This document shows positions 1 through 7,305 of a stretch of DNA of 64,000 nt, piece by piece. The first letter of the stretch is position 1. Each line of letters starts with the position of its first letter. Source of the DNA: Zophobihabitans entericus (GTDB lineage Bacteria; Pseudomonadota; Gammaproteobacteria; Enterobacterales; Orbaceae). The notes beneath the pieces were generated by a model. That model made no database searches and was not told where the DNA came from. It saw only the letters and a list, made by a program, of their open reading frames with translations. A program made the position numbers and the translations under genes. The stretch spans positions 1,215,418 through 1,279,417 of the forward strand of contig NZ_CP050253.1 of the NCBI RefSeq assembly GCF_011745665.1. Reading direction: 5' to 3'.

Positions 1-27
1 CGTACCGGGGCATGTATTTTTGGTGCG

Positions 28-69
28 GTGTTTGATATTAGCGTGGGTTTGGGGCGGACTGCGCCGCCC
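28..69 (+). repeat. GC-rich dispersed element, copy A
   Basis: This 42-base stretch begins gtgtttgatattagcg and ends ggcggactgcgccgccc. It recurs in reverse complement at 723-765 with a single one-base indel. Its GC content contrasts sharply with the surrounding AT-rich DNA. Two near-identical inverted copies 650 bases apart suggest a dispersed intergenic element or the ends of a small non-autonomous unit. Which of these it is cannot be decided from this window. Confidence 0.75.
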
Positions 70-118
70 ATGCGTAATATTTTTTGTATAGTGTTTATAT
101 AAGCCTTGTTAAGCGCCA

Positions 119-178
119 CTGCTCTCTGGAATTTGCGAGAAGGGATGCAAGTGTGCCATCGCAAATTCCAGAGAGCAG
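119..178. repeat. Long perfect hairpin
   Basis: The arms at 119-138 and 159-178 are perfect 20-base reverse complements (ctgctctctggaatttgcga on the left), separated by a 20-base loop. There is no T-tract directly after the right arm, so it is not a classical intrinsic terminator. It could be a REP/BIME-like intergenic palindrome, a cruciform, or the stem of a small RNA. Confidence 0.85.
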
Positions 179-296
179 CGACACTTCTGTCATCTCTTAA
201 CATTTTTAACTTCTTAATCTCTTCCTTTCAAAAAACTCAGTATCTTTCTGAAATAAAATTTACCTAAAATCTTATTGATGGCTCTATCATTATTTA

Positions 297-387
297 GAAA
301 ATAGAAAATAGAAAATAGAAAATAGAAAATAGAAAATAGAAAATAGAAAATAGAAAATAGAAAATAGAAAATAGAAAATAGAAAATA
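297..387 (+). repeat. Heptamer tandem repeat, 13 copies of gaaaata
   Basis: Thirteen perfect head-to-tail copies of the 7-base unit gaaaata fill 91 bases. The tract is not inside a reading frame I believe in. The nearest confident gene is the 3' end of the DeoR gene at 822. Tracts of this purity usually vary in copy number between strains by slipped-strand mispairing. Confidence 0.97.
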
Positions 388-466
388 AATTTAATTAAAT
401 CAATGTATTATTTTTATTTAATTTTTAAAGATAAAATATTCTGGTAATTAAAGAGAAATTTGATAG

Positions 467-496
467 TTTGTCTTTGTCTTTGTCTTTGTCTTTGTC
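467..496 (+). repeat. Hexamer tandem repeat, 5 copies of tttgtc
   Basis: Five perfect copies of tttgtc, followed by the degenerate unit tttgat. It lies 80 bases from the heptamer tract in the same non-coding stretch. A variable-number repeat is likely; no adjacent promoter or coding frame is evident. Confidence 0.95.
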
Positions 497-722
497 TTTG
501 ATTTTGAATTTTTGTTGTTATTACATATTGAGTCTGTGATGCAGTGATTGATGGAGAGCGTACCTCATAGGTCTTAGCGAGCCCTCGAGCGGGTGCCTAT
601 GGGGTGCGGTAGGCCATCAAGTCCCACAGAACCTGCAACAACACAAAAAGATACACGCCAGCGGGGCGTGCCCCGCAACCCCCCCCAGCTAATAACAGAA
701 CCTGACCTAAAACATTGCGCCC

Positions 723-765
723 GGGCGGCGCAGTCCGCCCCAAACCCCACGCTAATATCAAACAC
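723..765 (-). repeat. GC-rich dispersed element, copy B (inverted)
   Basis: Reverse complement of copy A at 28-69, with one extra G in a G-run. It is preceded at 661-676 by the palindrome gcggggcgtgccccgc. Together these form a GC-rich block that stands out from the flanking sequence. Confidence 0.75.
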
Positions 766-821
766 TAACTTCAAATAAATCAAAAACTTAAATTTATAAC
801 CCTTTGATTTATTTGAGGAAA

Positions 822-1595
822 TTATTTGATTGAGTTGTTTGAGATATGTAACTTAAAATTCTGCAATTTCAGCTGTGAATGAATATCTTTATTGATTTTA
901 TTATCCGTCACCACATCAGTAAAAGATGACATAGCAATGGATGAAAACAGAGAATAAGAGCCATATTTACTGCTATCGGCCACTAAAATTACCCGATTAG
1001 CTTTTTCGGCAATGCTGGCTTTCACCAGCGCTTTTTCTTCTGTTGGTGCGGTAATGCCTTTCTCCAGACTCCAGGAATTACAACTAATAAAAGCAATATC
1101 CGGATTGATTTGACGAAGTAATAACCGACCATGTTCACCGATGCAGGACTGGCTACTGTCATCGATTTTACCACCAATAATCGTCACTTCAATCTGCTTA
1201 AATTCAGATAAAAAAAGGGCAATGTGCAAATCAGAAGTGATCACGCGCAGTGGCATATGCGTCAGGCGACGTGCTATCTCAAGCGTTGTGGTGCCAGCAT
1301 CTAAAATAATTGAATCACCCGCCAGCACAAAGCTCGCTGCGATATCAGCAATCGATTGTTTTTCTGACTGATTACGGTGAATTTTTTCATACGTGGTGGG
1401 TTGAGCCGGAATAAAGCGATTAATCGTCACGCCACCGTGGGTACGATTAATCACGCCTTGCTCATCAAGTTTAATCAGGTCACGACGAATCGTAGCAGGA
1501 GAAGCCTTGATAGCTATAACTAAATCTTCAACAGTGACCAGATTATGCTCTTTCAGATAATCCATAATCTGGTCTAAACGATTATGCTTACTCAC
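822..1595 (-). CDS. DeoR/GlpR-family transcriptional repressor (copy A)
   Basis: A 257-residue regulator, a normal length for the family. An N-terminal winged helix-turn-helix (about residues 8-57, with SPATIRRDL as the recognition region) precedes the sugar-phosphate isomerase-like sensor domain, which has DAGTTT at 99-104 and IGGKIDD. DeoR proteins usually repress catabolic operons and release DNA on binding a phosphorylated intermediate. It is the last gene of the minus operon with the PdxA2-like and kinase genes (13-base gap), so it probably controls that operon and the divergent one. A close paralog lies at 8706-9467. The effector is unknown. Confidence 0.9.
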   Translation of the reverse strand: MSKHNRLDQIMDYLKEHNLVTVEDLVIAIKASPATIRRDLIKLDEQGVINRTHGGVTINRFIPAQPTTYEKIHRNQSEKQSIADIAASFVLAGDSIILDAGTTTLEIARRLTHMPLRVITSDLHIALFLSEFKQIEVTIIGGKIDDSSQSCIGEHGRLLLRQINPDIAFISCNSWSLEKGITAPTEEKALVKASIAEKANRVILVADSSKYGSYSLFSSIAMSSFTDVVTDNKINKDIHSQLKLQNFKLHISNNSIK

Positions 1596-1608
1596 AATTA
1601 ACTCACGC

Positions 1609-2589
1609 CTACGCCAGCTGTGCGGCTAAACGAATGGATTCAATCATACTGTCAGCTTTAGCGATACCTTTCCAGGCGATATCAAAAGCGGTACCGTGAT
1701 CGGCGGAAGTACGAATAAATGGTAAGCCTGCTGCAATATTTACTCCATCATAAAAGCCCAGTAGTTTTAGTGGGATATGCCCCTGATCGTGATACATCGC
1801 CACAACCATATCAAACTTACCTTCATGCGTTTGTAAAAACACCGTATCGGGTGGGCAAGGGCCGGTAACATCTATACCCTTTGCTCGCATTGCCTCAATC
1901 GCGGGTGTAACAAATTTAATCTCTTCATCACCAAACAAGCCATTTTCACCAGCATGTGGATTGACACCAGCCACAGCAATACGCGGATGAGCATAACCGA
2001 CACGTTTTAAGAAATCATTAGCAATGCCAATAACAGTTTCAATACGCTGACTATTTAAATTATCTAAGAATTTACGTAGTGAAACGTGTGTTGTTACATG
2101 AATTACTTTCAACTTATCGGTATAAAGCACCATCGCATAGTCTTTACTATTAGTGAGTTCTGCGAGCAGTTCCGTATGGCCCGGATACATATGTCCGGCA
2201 CTGTGCAGTGCTTCTTTGTTTAGTGGCGCTGTGGCAATTGCTGCTACTTCATGATTCATTGCCAGTTCAGTGGCCTTTTTGACACAACGATATGCCAGAT
2301 CTCCGGCCTGTTTTTGTACTTTACCCGGTATTAAAGTATTAATATTTTCAACCGGAACATCAATCACGTTGATAATGCCATGTGAAAACTTGGCATCTTT
2401 AACCTGTTTGATCACATTAATGGTGACATTACTAATGATGCCAAGTTGTAACTGTTTTTTAAGAATATCAGCGGAACCTACAACCACAGAATGAACATTT
2501 TCTACAACGGGAGATTGTAACGCCTGAGCAATGATTTCAGGTCCGATTCCAGCCGGATCTCCCATAGTGATAGCAATGACTTTTGACAC
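1609..2589 (-). CDS. PdxA2-family 4-phospho-acid-sugar dehydrogenase
   Basis: A 326-residue PdxA-fold enzyme. It starts with [14 protein letters not shown], typical of the family, and carries the metal-binding histidine motifs GHTELLAE and [12 protein letters not shown]. Canonical PdxA oxidises 4-phosphohydroxy-L-threonine in vitamin B6 synthesis. PdxA2 paralogs linked to DUF1537 kinases instead oxidise and decarboxylate 4-phospho-threonate or -erythronate to dihydroxyacetone phosphate and CO2. The kinase gene lies 11 bases upstream in the same operon, which favours the catabolic role. The exact stereoisomer cannot be read from sequence. Confidence 0.88.
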   Translation of the reverse strand: MSKVIAITMGDPAGIGPEIIAQALQSPVVENVHSVVVGSADILKKQLQLGIISNVTINVIKQVKDAKFSHGIINVIDVPVENINTLIPGKVQKQAGDLAYRCVKKATELAMNHEVAAIATAPLNKEALHSAGHMYPGHTELLAELTNSKDYAMVLYTDKLKVIHVTTHVSLRKFLDNLNSQRIETVIGIANDFLKRVGYAHPRIAVAGVNPHAGENGLFGDEEIKFVTPAIEAMRAKGIDVTGPCPPDTVFLQTHEGKFDMVVAMYHDQGHIPLKLLGFYDGVNIAAGLPFIRTSADHGTAFDIAWKGIAKADSMIESIRLAAQLA

Positions 2590-2600
2590 AATCGGTCTCC

Positions 2601-3896
2601 TTAAATAAATTCTAAAGTTTTAATAAATATATCTTGTGAACCAAAGCCTCCGGCTTTAGTAAATACACGGTATGTTGCAGATTTGTCAGTCAGTAGCTGA
2701 CCATATGGCACACCAGAACTGACTTCTCCCTGAATTGAAAATCCTTTAGCCCCCATTGTTTGCGCAACGGCAATAGCGATATCTCCACCTGTCAGGAATA
2801 ACCCGCCAAACTCTAAATGGCTTGCAACGTGCTTAGTCAGCTGGCCTAAAAAATCACTAATATGTTCCCCTAGTTCAGTACGGGACAAGTGATGAGTTTG
2901 ACAAAGCTGATTGATAAAATCGCGCAGGGAACTATCACGGCAGGTTCTGACAATACAGTGGTCACTGTTTTGTAAAATCGTCTGAATTTGCTGACTATAC
3001 TTTTCAAGTTGTGATGGCTGATACTTTGGCAACAGCGTATGAATATCAATATCAACAATTTGCCAGTTTCCCTTACCATGAGTTTGTGTATAGTCAATTT
3101 GTTGCTGCGTCATATGACTCATCGAACCGGCAATAACAAGGAGTGATTTTCCTTCAGATTTGGTTGTCGTTTGTTGTTTAGGTTGATACTGAACAGGTAA
3201 ATGATCGATTAAACCGGCAGATCCAACCAGTAAATAAGGGTGATTTAATTGATTAACTGACTGCATAATCTGTTTTAAGTCAGAATCTTGTTCTGCATCG
3301 AACACAATAATCTTCTTACCATCCTGAATCTGTTTCTCTAACTCTTGTTTGAGATTCAAACTACGAATTTGTGGTAAAAACACCTCTCCGCAAGCTAAAT
3401 CAGTCTGCTGCAAAATAACTTCTTTAATGCGGGAAGAGTGCACAGGTGTTTTTGGGTCGGTAGCAAATTCAGTCTTTAGTAGCTCAACGTTATTAATATA
3501 GACAGTTCCGTTTTTTGTCGTTCGACCCATGGCAGGAAAAGCCGGAACAACAATTGCAATTGGGAGTTGTGTGGTACTCAAAATAGCTGAAGTTTCTGCA
3601 CCAATATTGCCGCGCAAAGTGGAGTCAATCTTCTTATAAATCAGTGCTGGCAGAGGTGATTGTTTGACGACTTGTTCCTGACGATGCGCTGCTTCTTGCG
3701 GTGAAACTGCCCGGCTATCAGTATTTATAATAAGTACATCGCCAGGTTGTGAAAGAGTCATATCCTGCCAGTCATACCAATTAAATATAACATTCGCTGT
3801 TGCGCCTTTCTTGGCAAGTTGCACACCACTATCATTCGCACCAGTAAAATCGTCGGCAATAATAAGGATTGAATTACTCTCTTTCTGACTATTCAT
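2601..3896 (-). CDS. Four-carbon acid sugar kinase (DUF1537 family)
   Basis: A 431-residue protein with the two-domain DUF1537 layout. The N-terminal substrate domain opens with IIADDFTGANDSGVQLAKKG and includes KKIDSTLRGN (about residues 89-98). The C-terminal nucleotide domain has LFLTGGDIA and SSGVPYG. Family members (OtnK, DtnK, LtnK, DenK) phosphorylate erythronate or threonate at O4. It is first in the minus operon, followed by the PdxA2-like gene that would act on its product. It is divergent from the alcohol dehydrogenase operon, with a shared 250-base control region. Substrate chirality is not assigned. Confidence 0.88.
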   Translation of the reverse strand: MNSQKESNSILIIADDFTGANDSGVQLAKKGATANVIFNWYDWQDMTLSQPGDVLIINTDSRAVSPQEAAHRQEQVVKQSPLPALIYKKIDSTLRGNIGAETSAILSTTQLPIAIVVPAFPAMGRTTKNGTVYINNVELLKTEFATDPKTPVHSSRIKEVILQQTDLACGEVFLPQIRSLNLKQELEKQIQDGKKIIVFDAEQDSDLKQIMQSVNQLNHPYLLVGSAGLIDHLPVQYQPKQQTTTKSEGKSLLVIAGSMSHMTQQQIDYTQTHGKGNWQIVDIDIHTLLPKYQPSQLEKYSQQIQTILQNSDHCIVRTCRDSSLRDFINQLCQTHHLSRTELGEHISDFLGQLTKHVASHLEFGGLFLTGGDIAIAVAQTMGAKGFSIQGEVSSGVPYGQLLTDKSATYRVFTKAGGFGSQDIFIKTLEFI

Positions 3897-3964
3897 TGAT
3901 TACACTCATTCAAAAAAATCAATACTTGGCATAGTATACAAATATTTTTTAATAAATGGTATTA

Positions 3965-3988
3965 AAAATGATTAAATTTAATCATTTT
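3965..3988. promoter_or_regulatory. Perfect 24-base palindrome, candidate repressor operator
   Basis: aaaatgattaaa is followed directly by its exact reverse complement. It sits between the divergent kinase and alcohol dehydrogenase operons, 69 bases from the kinase start. The position and symmetry fit an operator for the DeoR-family regulator encoded in the same cluster. The factor assignment is inference. Confidence 0.55.
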
Positions 3989-3996
3989 ATTGTTTT

Positions 3997-4012
3997 CGTG
4001 ATCTCTTTCACA
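3997..4012. promoter_or_regulatory. CRP-like site in divergent promoter region
   Basis: cgtgatctctttcaca matches the CRP core TGTGA-N6-TCACA at nine of ten defined positions (first T replaced by C). It lies midway between the divergent catabolic operons, where cAMP-CRP could activate both when preferred sugars are absent. Confidence 0.6.
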
Positions 4013-4060
4013 ATTCCATAATTGAGTGTGGAAAAGAGTTTATCATTTGTATTACTATAA

Positions 4061-4097
4061 ATGAGCGAAATAAATCAATTTGATTTTATTTGTTCAT
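4061..4097. promoter_or_regulatory. Imperfect inverted repeat, second candidate operator
   Basis: The left half atgagcgaaataaatcaa and the right half tttgattttatttgttcat are near reverse complements. They resemble the AT-rich, TTCG/TTTG-containing half-sites of GlpR/DeoR-type operators. The element is just upstream of the ribosome-binding site region of the alcohol dehydrogenase gene, so bound protein would block the plus operon. Confidence 0.4.
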
Positions 4098-4146
4098 TAA
4101 AGGAGCAGATAAATAAAATAATCAGAATTCTATTGAGGTAAGAGGC

Positions 4147-5283
4147 ATGCACATAAATAGTACTGTTTTAAGTGGGCAGGGTGTGTTACAAAACATTGAT
4201 TATCTTATCAATGACAGAAATCACATTCTATTTGTAACCGATAAAAATATTATTAATCTTGCGCCTGTACAGCAATTAATTAAAGAGATCAAAGCCACGG
4301 CCCCACATGTGACTTTAGTTGATGATATTCCACCAGAACCCAGTAATCACGATGTTGATGCTTTACTAAAACGTATGGCAGTTGCAGATGCTGATTTAGT
4401 GGTTGGTGTCGGTGGTGGGAGTGTGCTGGATGTGGCAAAACTACTATCTGTCCTTTGTGTAAAAAGCTCTGGTGTGACGCTTGAATCTTTACTGGCTGGT
4501 GAAAAACCGACTAAACGTTGTACGTCGTTACTCATTCCAACGACTGCTGGTACTGGTTCAGAAGCAACACCGAATGCGATTTTAGCTATTCCGGAAAAGA
4601 ATACCAAGCAAGGGATTATCTCTCCAGTAATGTTACCTGATTATGTTTGTCTGGTACCTGAGCTGACCACTTCAATGCCTAAACGTATTGCTGCTTCAAC
4701 CGGCGTGGATGCGTTATGTCACCTTATTGAGTGTTTTACTGCCACTATCTCAAACCCGGTGGGTAATAACTATGCGCTTATGGGAATGCAGAAACTGTTT
4801 AAACATATTGAAAGCTCAACCAATAATGCCAATGATTTAGAAGGCAAGTTAAATATGCTCTGGGCTTCTTATTATGGTGGCGCGGCGATTGCTCATGCCG
4901 GCACTCATCTGGTGCATGCAATGTCTTATCCTTTAGGTGGTAAATACCATATTCCACATGGTGTAGCAAATGCCATTTTACTTGTGCCGTGTATGGAGTT
5001 TGTGCGTGATGCCGTCGTGGATAAATTTGCCCAGGCTTATGATTTATTACCTGATGCTAACCTGGTTTTAACTGCCGAGCAAAAATCGATTGAACTAGTC
5101 AAATACTTCCGTGGGCTGGTTGAACGATTAGGATTACCAACAAAGTTACAAGAACTAAATGTGTCACCAGATGATCTTCCTTATCTGGTTGATGCAGCTT
5201 TAGATGTAAAACGTTTAATGAATAATGTACCAAAAACCGTTAAGCGTGAAGATGTACTGGCTATTTATCAATCCCTTTTATGA
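4147..5283 (+). CDS. Iron-containing alcohol dehydrogenase
   Basis: A 378-residue group III alcohol dehydrogenase. VGVGGGSVLDVAK (about residues 88-100) is the nucleotide-binding GGGS motif. Metal ligands are seen in the Asp and His of GVDALCHLIE, the His of HAMSYPLGG and the His of IPHGVANA. The family interconverts alcohols and aldehydes or ketones with NAD(P), for example propanediol or lactaldehyde oxidoreductases. It starts the plus operon with the aldolase, hydroxyacid dehydrogenase and transporter, so it probably handles a short aldehyde or 3-hydroxy acid released there. The substrate is unassigned. Confidence 0.88.
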   Translation: MHINSTVLSGQGVLQNIDYLINDRNHILFVTDKNIINLAPVQQLIKEIKATAPHVTLVDDIPPEPSNHDVDALLKRMAVADADLVVGVGGGSVLDVAKLLSVLCVKSSGVTLESLLAGEKPTKRCTSLLIPTTAGTGSEATPNAILAIPEKNTKQGIISPVMLPDYVCLVPELTTSMPKRIAASTGVDALCHLIECFTATISNPVGNNYALMGMQKLFKHIESSTNNANDLEGKLNMLWASYYGGAAIAHAGTHLVHAMSYPLGGKYHIPHGVANAILLVPCMEFVRDAVVDKFAQAYDLLPDANLVLTAEQKSIELVKYFRGLVERLGLPTKLQELNVSPDDLPYLVDAALDVKRLMNNVPKTVKREDVLAIYQSLL

Positions 5284-5338
5284 GTTCAGATAACGACAAA
5301 TTTCGATAATTACAAATTAATCTTTGGAGATAATAGAG

Positions 5339-6217
5339 ATGAGTAAAAAAATTGAAGGTGTGTTAACTGCAATTGTCACCACATTCGACGATAATGGCGA
5401 CTTTTGTGCTACAAGAATGCGTAAACAAGTTCAGCGTCAGTTAAAAAATGGCAATAGTATTTTCTGTAACGGGACTAATGGTGAATTCTTTGTTTTAAAT
5501 GAGAAAGAAAAACTTGCTGTGACAGAAGTTTGTGTAGATGAAGTCGCGGGTAAAGCACCGGTTATGGCACACATTGGTGAAATCTCTACCAGAGAAACTA
5601 TCAAACTGGGTAAACAGATTGAAAAGATGGGGGTTGATGCGGTTTCTGTGATCACTCCTTATTTTATTCCGGTTAAGCAGGAAGAGCTAATTTATCACTA
5701 CACTAAAATTGCTGACGCACTAACCGTTCCTGTGTTTATGTATAACATTCCAGCCAGAACGGGTAACACCATTCTACCTGAAACAGCCGCTAAACTTGGT
5801 GAACATCCAAACATTTTAGGGATTAAAGATAGTGCTGGTAGTTATGAAAGTCTTAAAGGGTTTACTGATGTGGCTAAAAAGATGAGTAATTTTAATGTAT
5901 TAACCGGGCCTGATTCTTTAATTTATCAGGGTTTTGTTGATGGTTGTGTCGGTTCTATTTCTGGACTGGCTAACGTTGCACCGGGTCAAATCAATGCGAT
6001 CTGGAAGCATTTTAAAGAAGGCAATCTGGAACAATCTAAAGCAGCACAAGATGCGGTTGGAGAACTGAGAAAAAATCTTTATGCCACAGTGTTCTCACCA
6101 GCTGCAGTGAAAAAAGCGTTAGCACTGATGGGAGAAGAAGTAGGCGTGAGCCGTTATCCGATTGAATTCTCTGACAGTGATATTGCTGCGATTAAGGCGA
6201 TTGTCGCTAAGTTATAA
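5339..6217 (+). CDS. DapA/NAL-family class I aldolase
   Basis: The chosen ATG follows GGAG at 5326-5329, giving 292 residues; an upstream TTG at 5324 overlaps that Shine-Dalgarno sequence and is unlikely. The Schiff-base lysine is in LGIKDSAGSY, the Tyr in MYNIPARTG, and GTNGE replaces the usual GTTGE. The superfamily condenses or cleaves pyruvate adducts: DHDPS, N-acetylneuraminate lyase, and 2-keto-3-deoxy acid aldolases. In this catabolic operon a retro-aldol role on a keto-deoxy sugar acid is more likely than lysine synthesis. That is inferred from context. Confidence 0.85.
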   Translation: MSKKIEGVLTAIVTTFDDNGDFCATRMRKQVQRQLKNGNSIFCNGTNGEFFVLNEKEKLAVTEVCVDEVAGKAPVMAHIGEISTRETIKLGKQIEKMGVDAVSVITPYFIPVKQEELIYHYTKIADALTVPVFMYNIPARTGNTILPETAAKLGEHPNILGIKDSAGSYESLKGFTDVAKKMSNFNVLTGPDSLIYQGFVDGCVGSISGLANVAPGQINAIWKHFKEGNLEQSKAAQDAVGELRKNLYATVFSPAAVKKALALMGEEVGVSRYPIEFSDSDIAAIKAIVAKL

Positions 6218-6222
6218 AAATT

Positions 6223-6260
6223 CTCCAAAATCCGAGTGGTTATTTTCTCGGATTTTGGAG
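6223..6260 (+). terminator. Strong intercistronic hairpin
   Basis: Perfect 14-base arms ctccaaaatccgag (6223-6236) and ctcggattttggag (6247-6260) with a 10-base loop, starting 5 bases after the aldolase stop. No clean T-run follows, so it may be a partial terminator or an mRNA-stabilising or processing hairpin that lowers expression of the two downstream genes. Confidence 0.55.
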
Positions 6261-6270
6261 TTGGTACGTT

Positions 6271-6288
6271 GAGCAGTGTGCACTGCTC
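6271..6288. repeat. Short palindrome gagcagtg-tg-cactgctc
   Basis: Perfect 8-base arms around a 2-base centre, 35 bases upstream of the hydroxyacid dehydrogenase start and directly after the 6223-6260 hairpin. It may extend RNA structure or be a protein site. Function unknown. Confidence 0.5.
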
Positions 6289-6322
6289 GAGCAGGTTTAA
6301 TTAACATTAAAGGTTTAATGGT

Positions 6323-7273
6323 ATGAAAGTGATTTCTACATCGCCATCGTTTGCTAAGTATGACAATACACCGATTGTCGATCTGCAAAAAAATGGTTTT
6401 GAGTATCTGGCTTTCCCTGCGGATGTTTCTCTTGATGAGTTGAAGCCTCATCTAAAGGACACCGTGGCTATTATAGTCGCATTTACAGAAATTAACGACA
6501 AGTTATTGGACTTAGCACCAAACTTAAAGATTGTCTGTAAACATGGTGTTGGGGTCGATAATATCGATCTGAATGCGACCAAAAATCGTAATATTTGGGT
6601 GACTAATGTACCTAATGCCAATAAGCATGCTGTTGCTGATTTTGCGTTTACTCTGCTTCTTGGGGCTGCTCGCCAGTTACCACAAGCGGTGGAAAAAACT
6701 AAAAAAGGTGAATGGCCGCGTATTTTTGCCACTGATGCTTATGGCAAAACGATTGGTATTTTAGGACTGGGCAACATTGGTAAGCAGGTAGCACTGCGTG
6801 CCCGTGGCTTTAATATGCAAATCCTTGCTTATGATCCTTATCCTGATCACGCGTTTGCCAAAGAATTTGGTGTGACTTTTGTTTCACTCGATGAATTGAC
6901 TGAGCGTAGTGATTTTATCTCTATCCATATGCCACTGATCGAATCTACCAATAATCTGTTCAATCTTGAACGGATAAAACGCATGAAGAAAGGCGCTTTC
7001 TTGATGAATTTATCACGTGGCGGGATTGTGAATGAAGCTGATCTTTATCGGGCTCTTTCTGACAAGATTATCGCAGGTGCAGCATCAGATGTATTTGTGG
7101 AAGAACCATTAACTGAGCATCCGCTTTTTGCTTTAGATAATTTTATTGGCACACCACATATTGCCGGCTATACCGATGGTGCGGTGAGCGCAATTGGTGA
7201 GCTATGTGTTGAAAATATTATCAATTGCTTAGTACATGGTAGAAAGCCGATTTATGTCGTTAATGGCTTATAA
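6323..7273 (+). CDS. D-2-hydroxyacid dehydrogenase (phosphoglycerate dehydrogenase-like)
   Basis: 316 residues with the D-isomer 2-hydroxyacid dehydrogenase layout. The Rossmann motif GILGLGNIGKQVA is near 150-162. The catalytic Arg is in LSRGGIVNE, the Glu in VEEPL and the His in TPHIAGYT. It lacks the C-terminal ACT domain of SerA, so it is a short catabolic form. Family members reduce hydroxypyruvate, glyoxylate or other 2-keto acids with NAD(P)H. ATG 6323 follows aaaggtttaatggt. It is third in the plus operon, before the transporter; its substrate is probably a pathway intermediate. Confidence 0.87.
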   Translation: MKVISTSPSFAKYDNTPIVDLQKNGFEYLAFPADVSLDELKPHLKDTVAIIVAFTEINDKLLDLAPNLKIVCKHGVGVDNIDLNATKNRNIWVTNVPNANKHAVADFAFTLLLGAARQLPQAVEKTKKGEWPRIFATDAYGKTIGILGLGNIGKQVALRARGFNMQILAYDPYPDHAFAKEFGVTFVSLDELTERSDFISIHMPLIESTNNLFNLERIKRMKKGAFLMNLSRGGIVNEADLYRALSDKIIAGAASDVFVEEPLTEHPLFALDNFIGTPHIAGYTDGAVSAIGELCVENIINCLVHGRKPIYVVNGL

Positions 7274-7305
7274 CAACAAAACATGGGATTAAAAGGTCAA
7301 ATATT

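Larger units (their letters stand above)
1..821. other. Non-coding repeat-rich leader of the window
   Basis: No gene is convincing here. The stretch mixes AT-rich sequence with GC-rich blocks at about 1-70 and 570-765. The GC-rich blocks give short open frames on both strands (574-783 minus, 593-778 plus), but these are rich in Arg, Gly and Cys and overlap a repeated element, so I read them as chance frames. The separate repeats are listed as their own entries. Confidence 0.6.

Noticed and set aside
574-783. Open frames of 69 and 61 residues on opposite strands in the GC-rich block
   Set aside because: They overlap each other and an inverted repeat element, have odd Arg/Gly/Cys-rich composition and no ribosome-binding site or recognisable domain.
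1609-2589. Naming this gene pdxA for vitamin B6 synthesis
   Set aside because: It is operonic with a DUF1537 kinase and a DeoR regulator, a context typical of the PdxA2 catabolic paralogs.
5324-5338. TTG start for the DapA-family aldolase
   Set aside because: It lies on the Shine-Dalgarno sequence of the ATG at 5339 and adds residues not typical of the family.
5339-6217. Naming this gene dapA
   Set aside because: The GTTGE motif is altered and the operon is catabolic, so lysine biosynthesis is unlikely.
6271-6288. The gagcagtg/cactgctc palindrome as a stray CRISPR I-F repeat
   Set aside because: It shares only the short cactgc core; the rest of the 28-base repeat and any spacer are missing.
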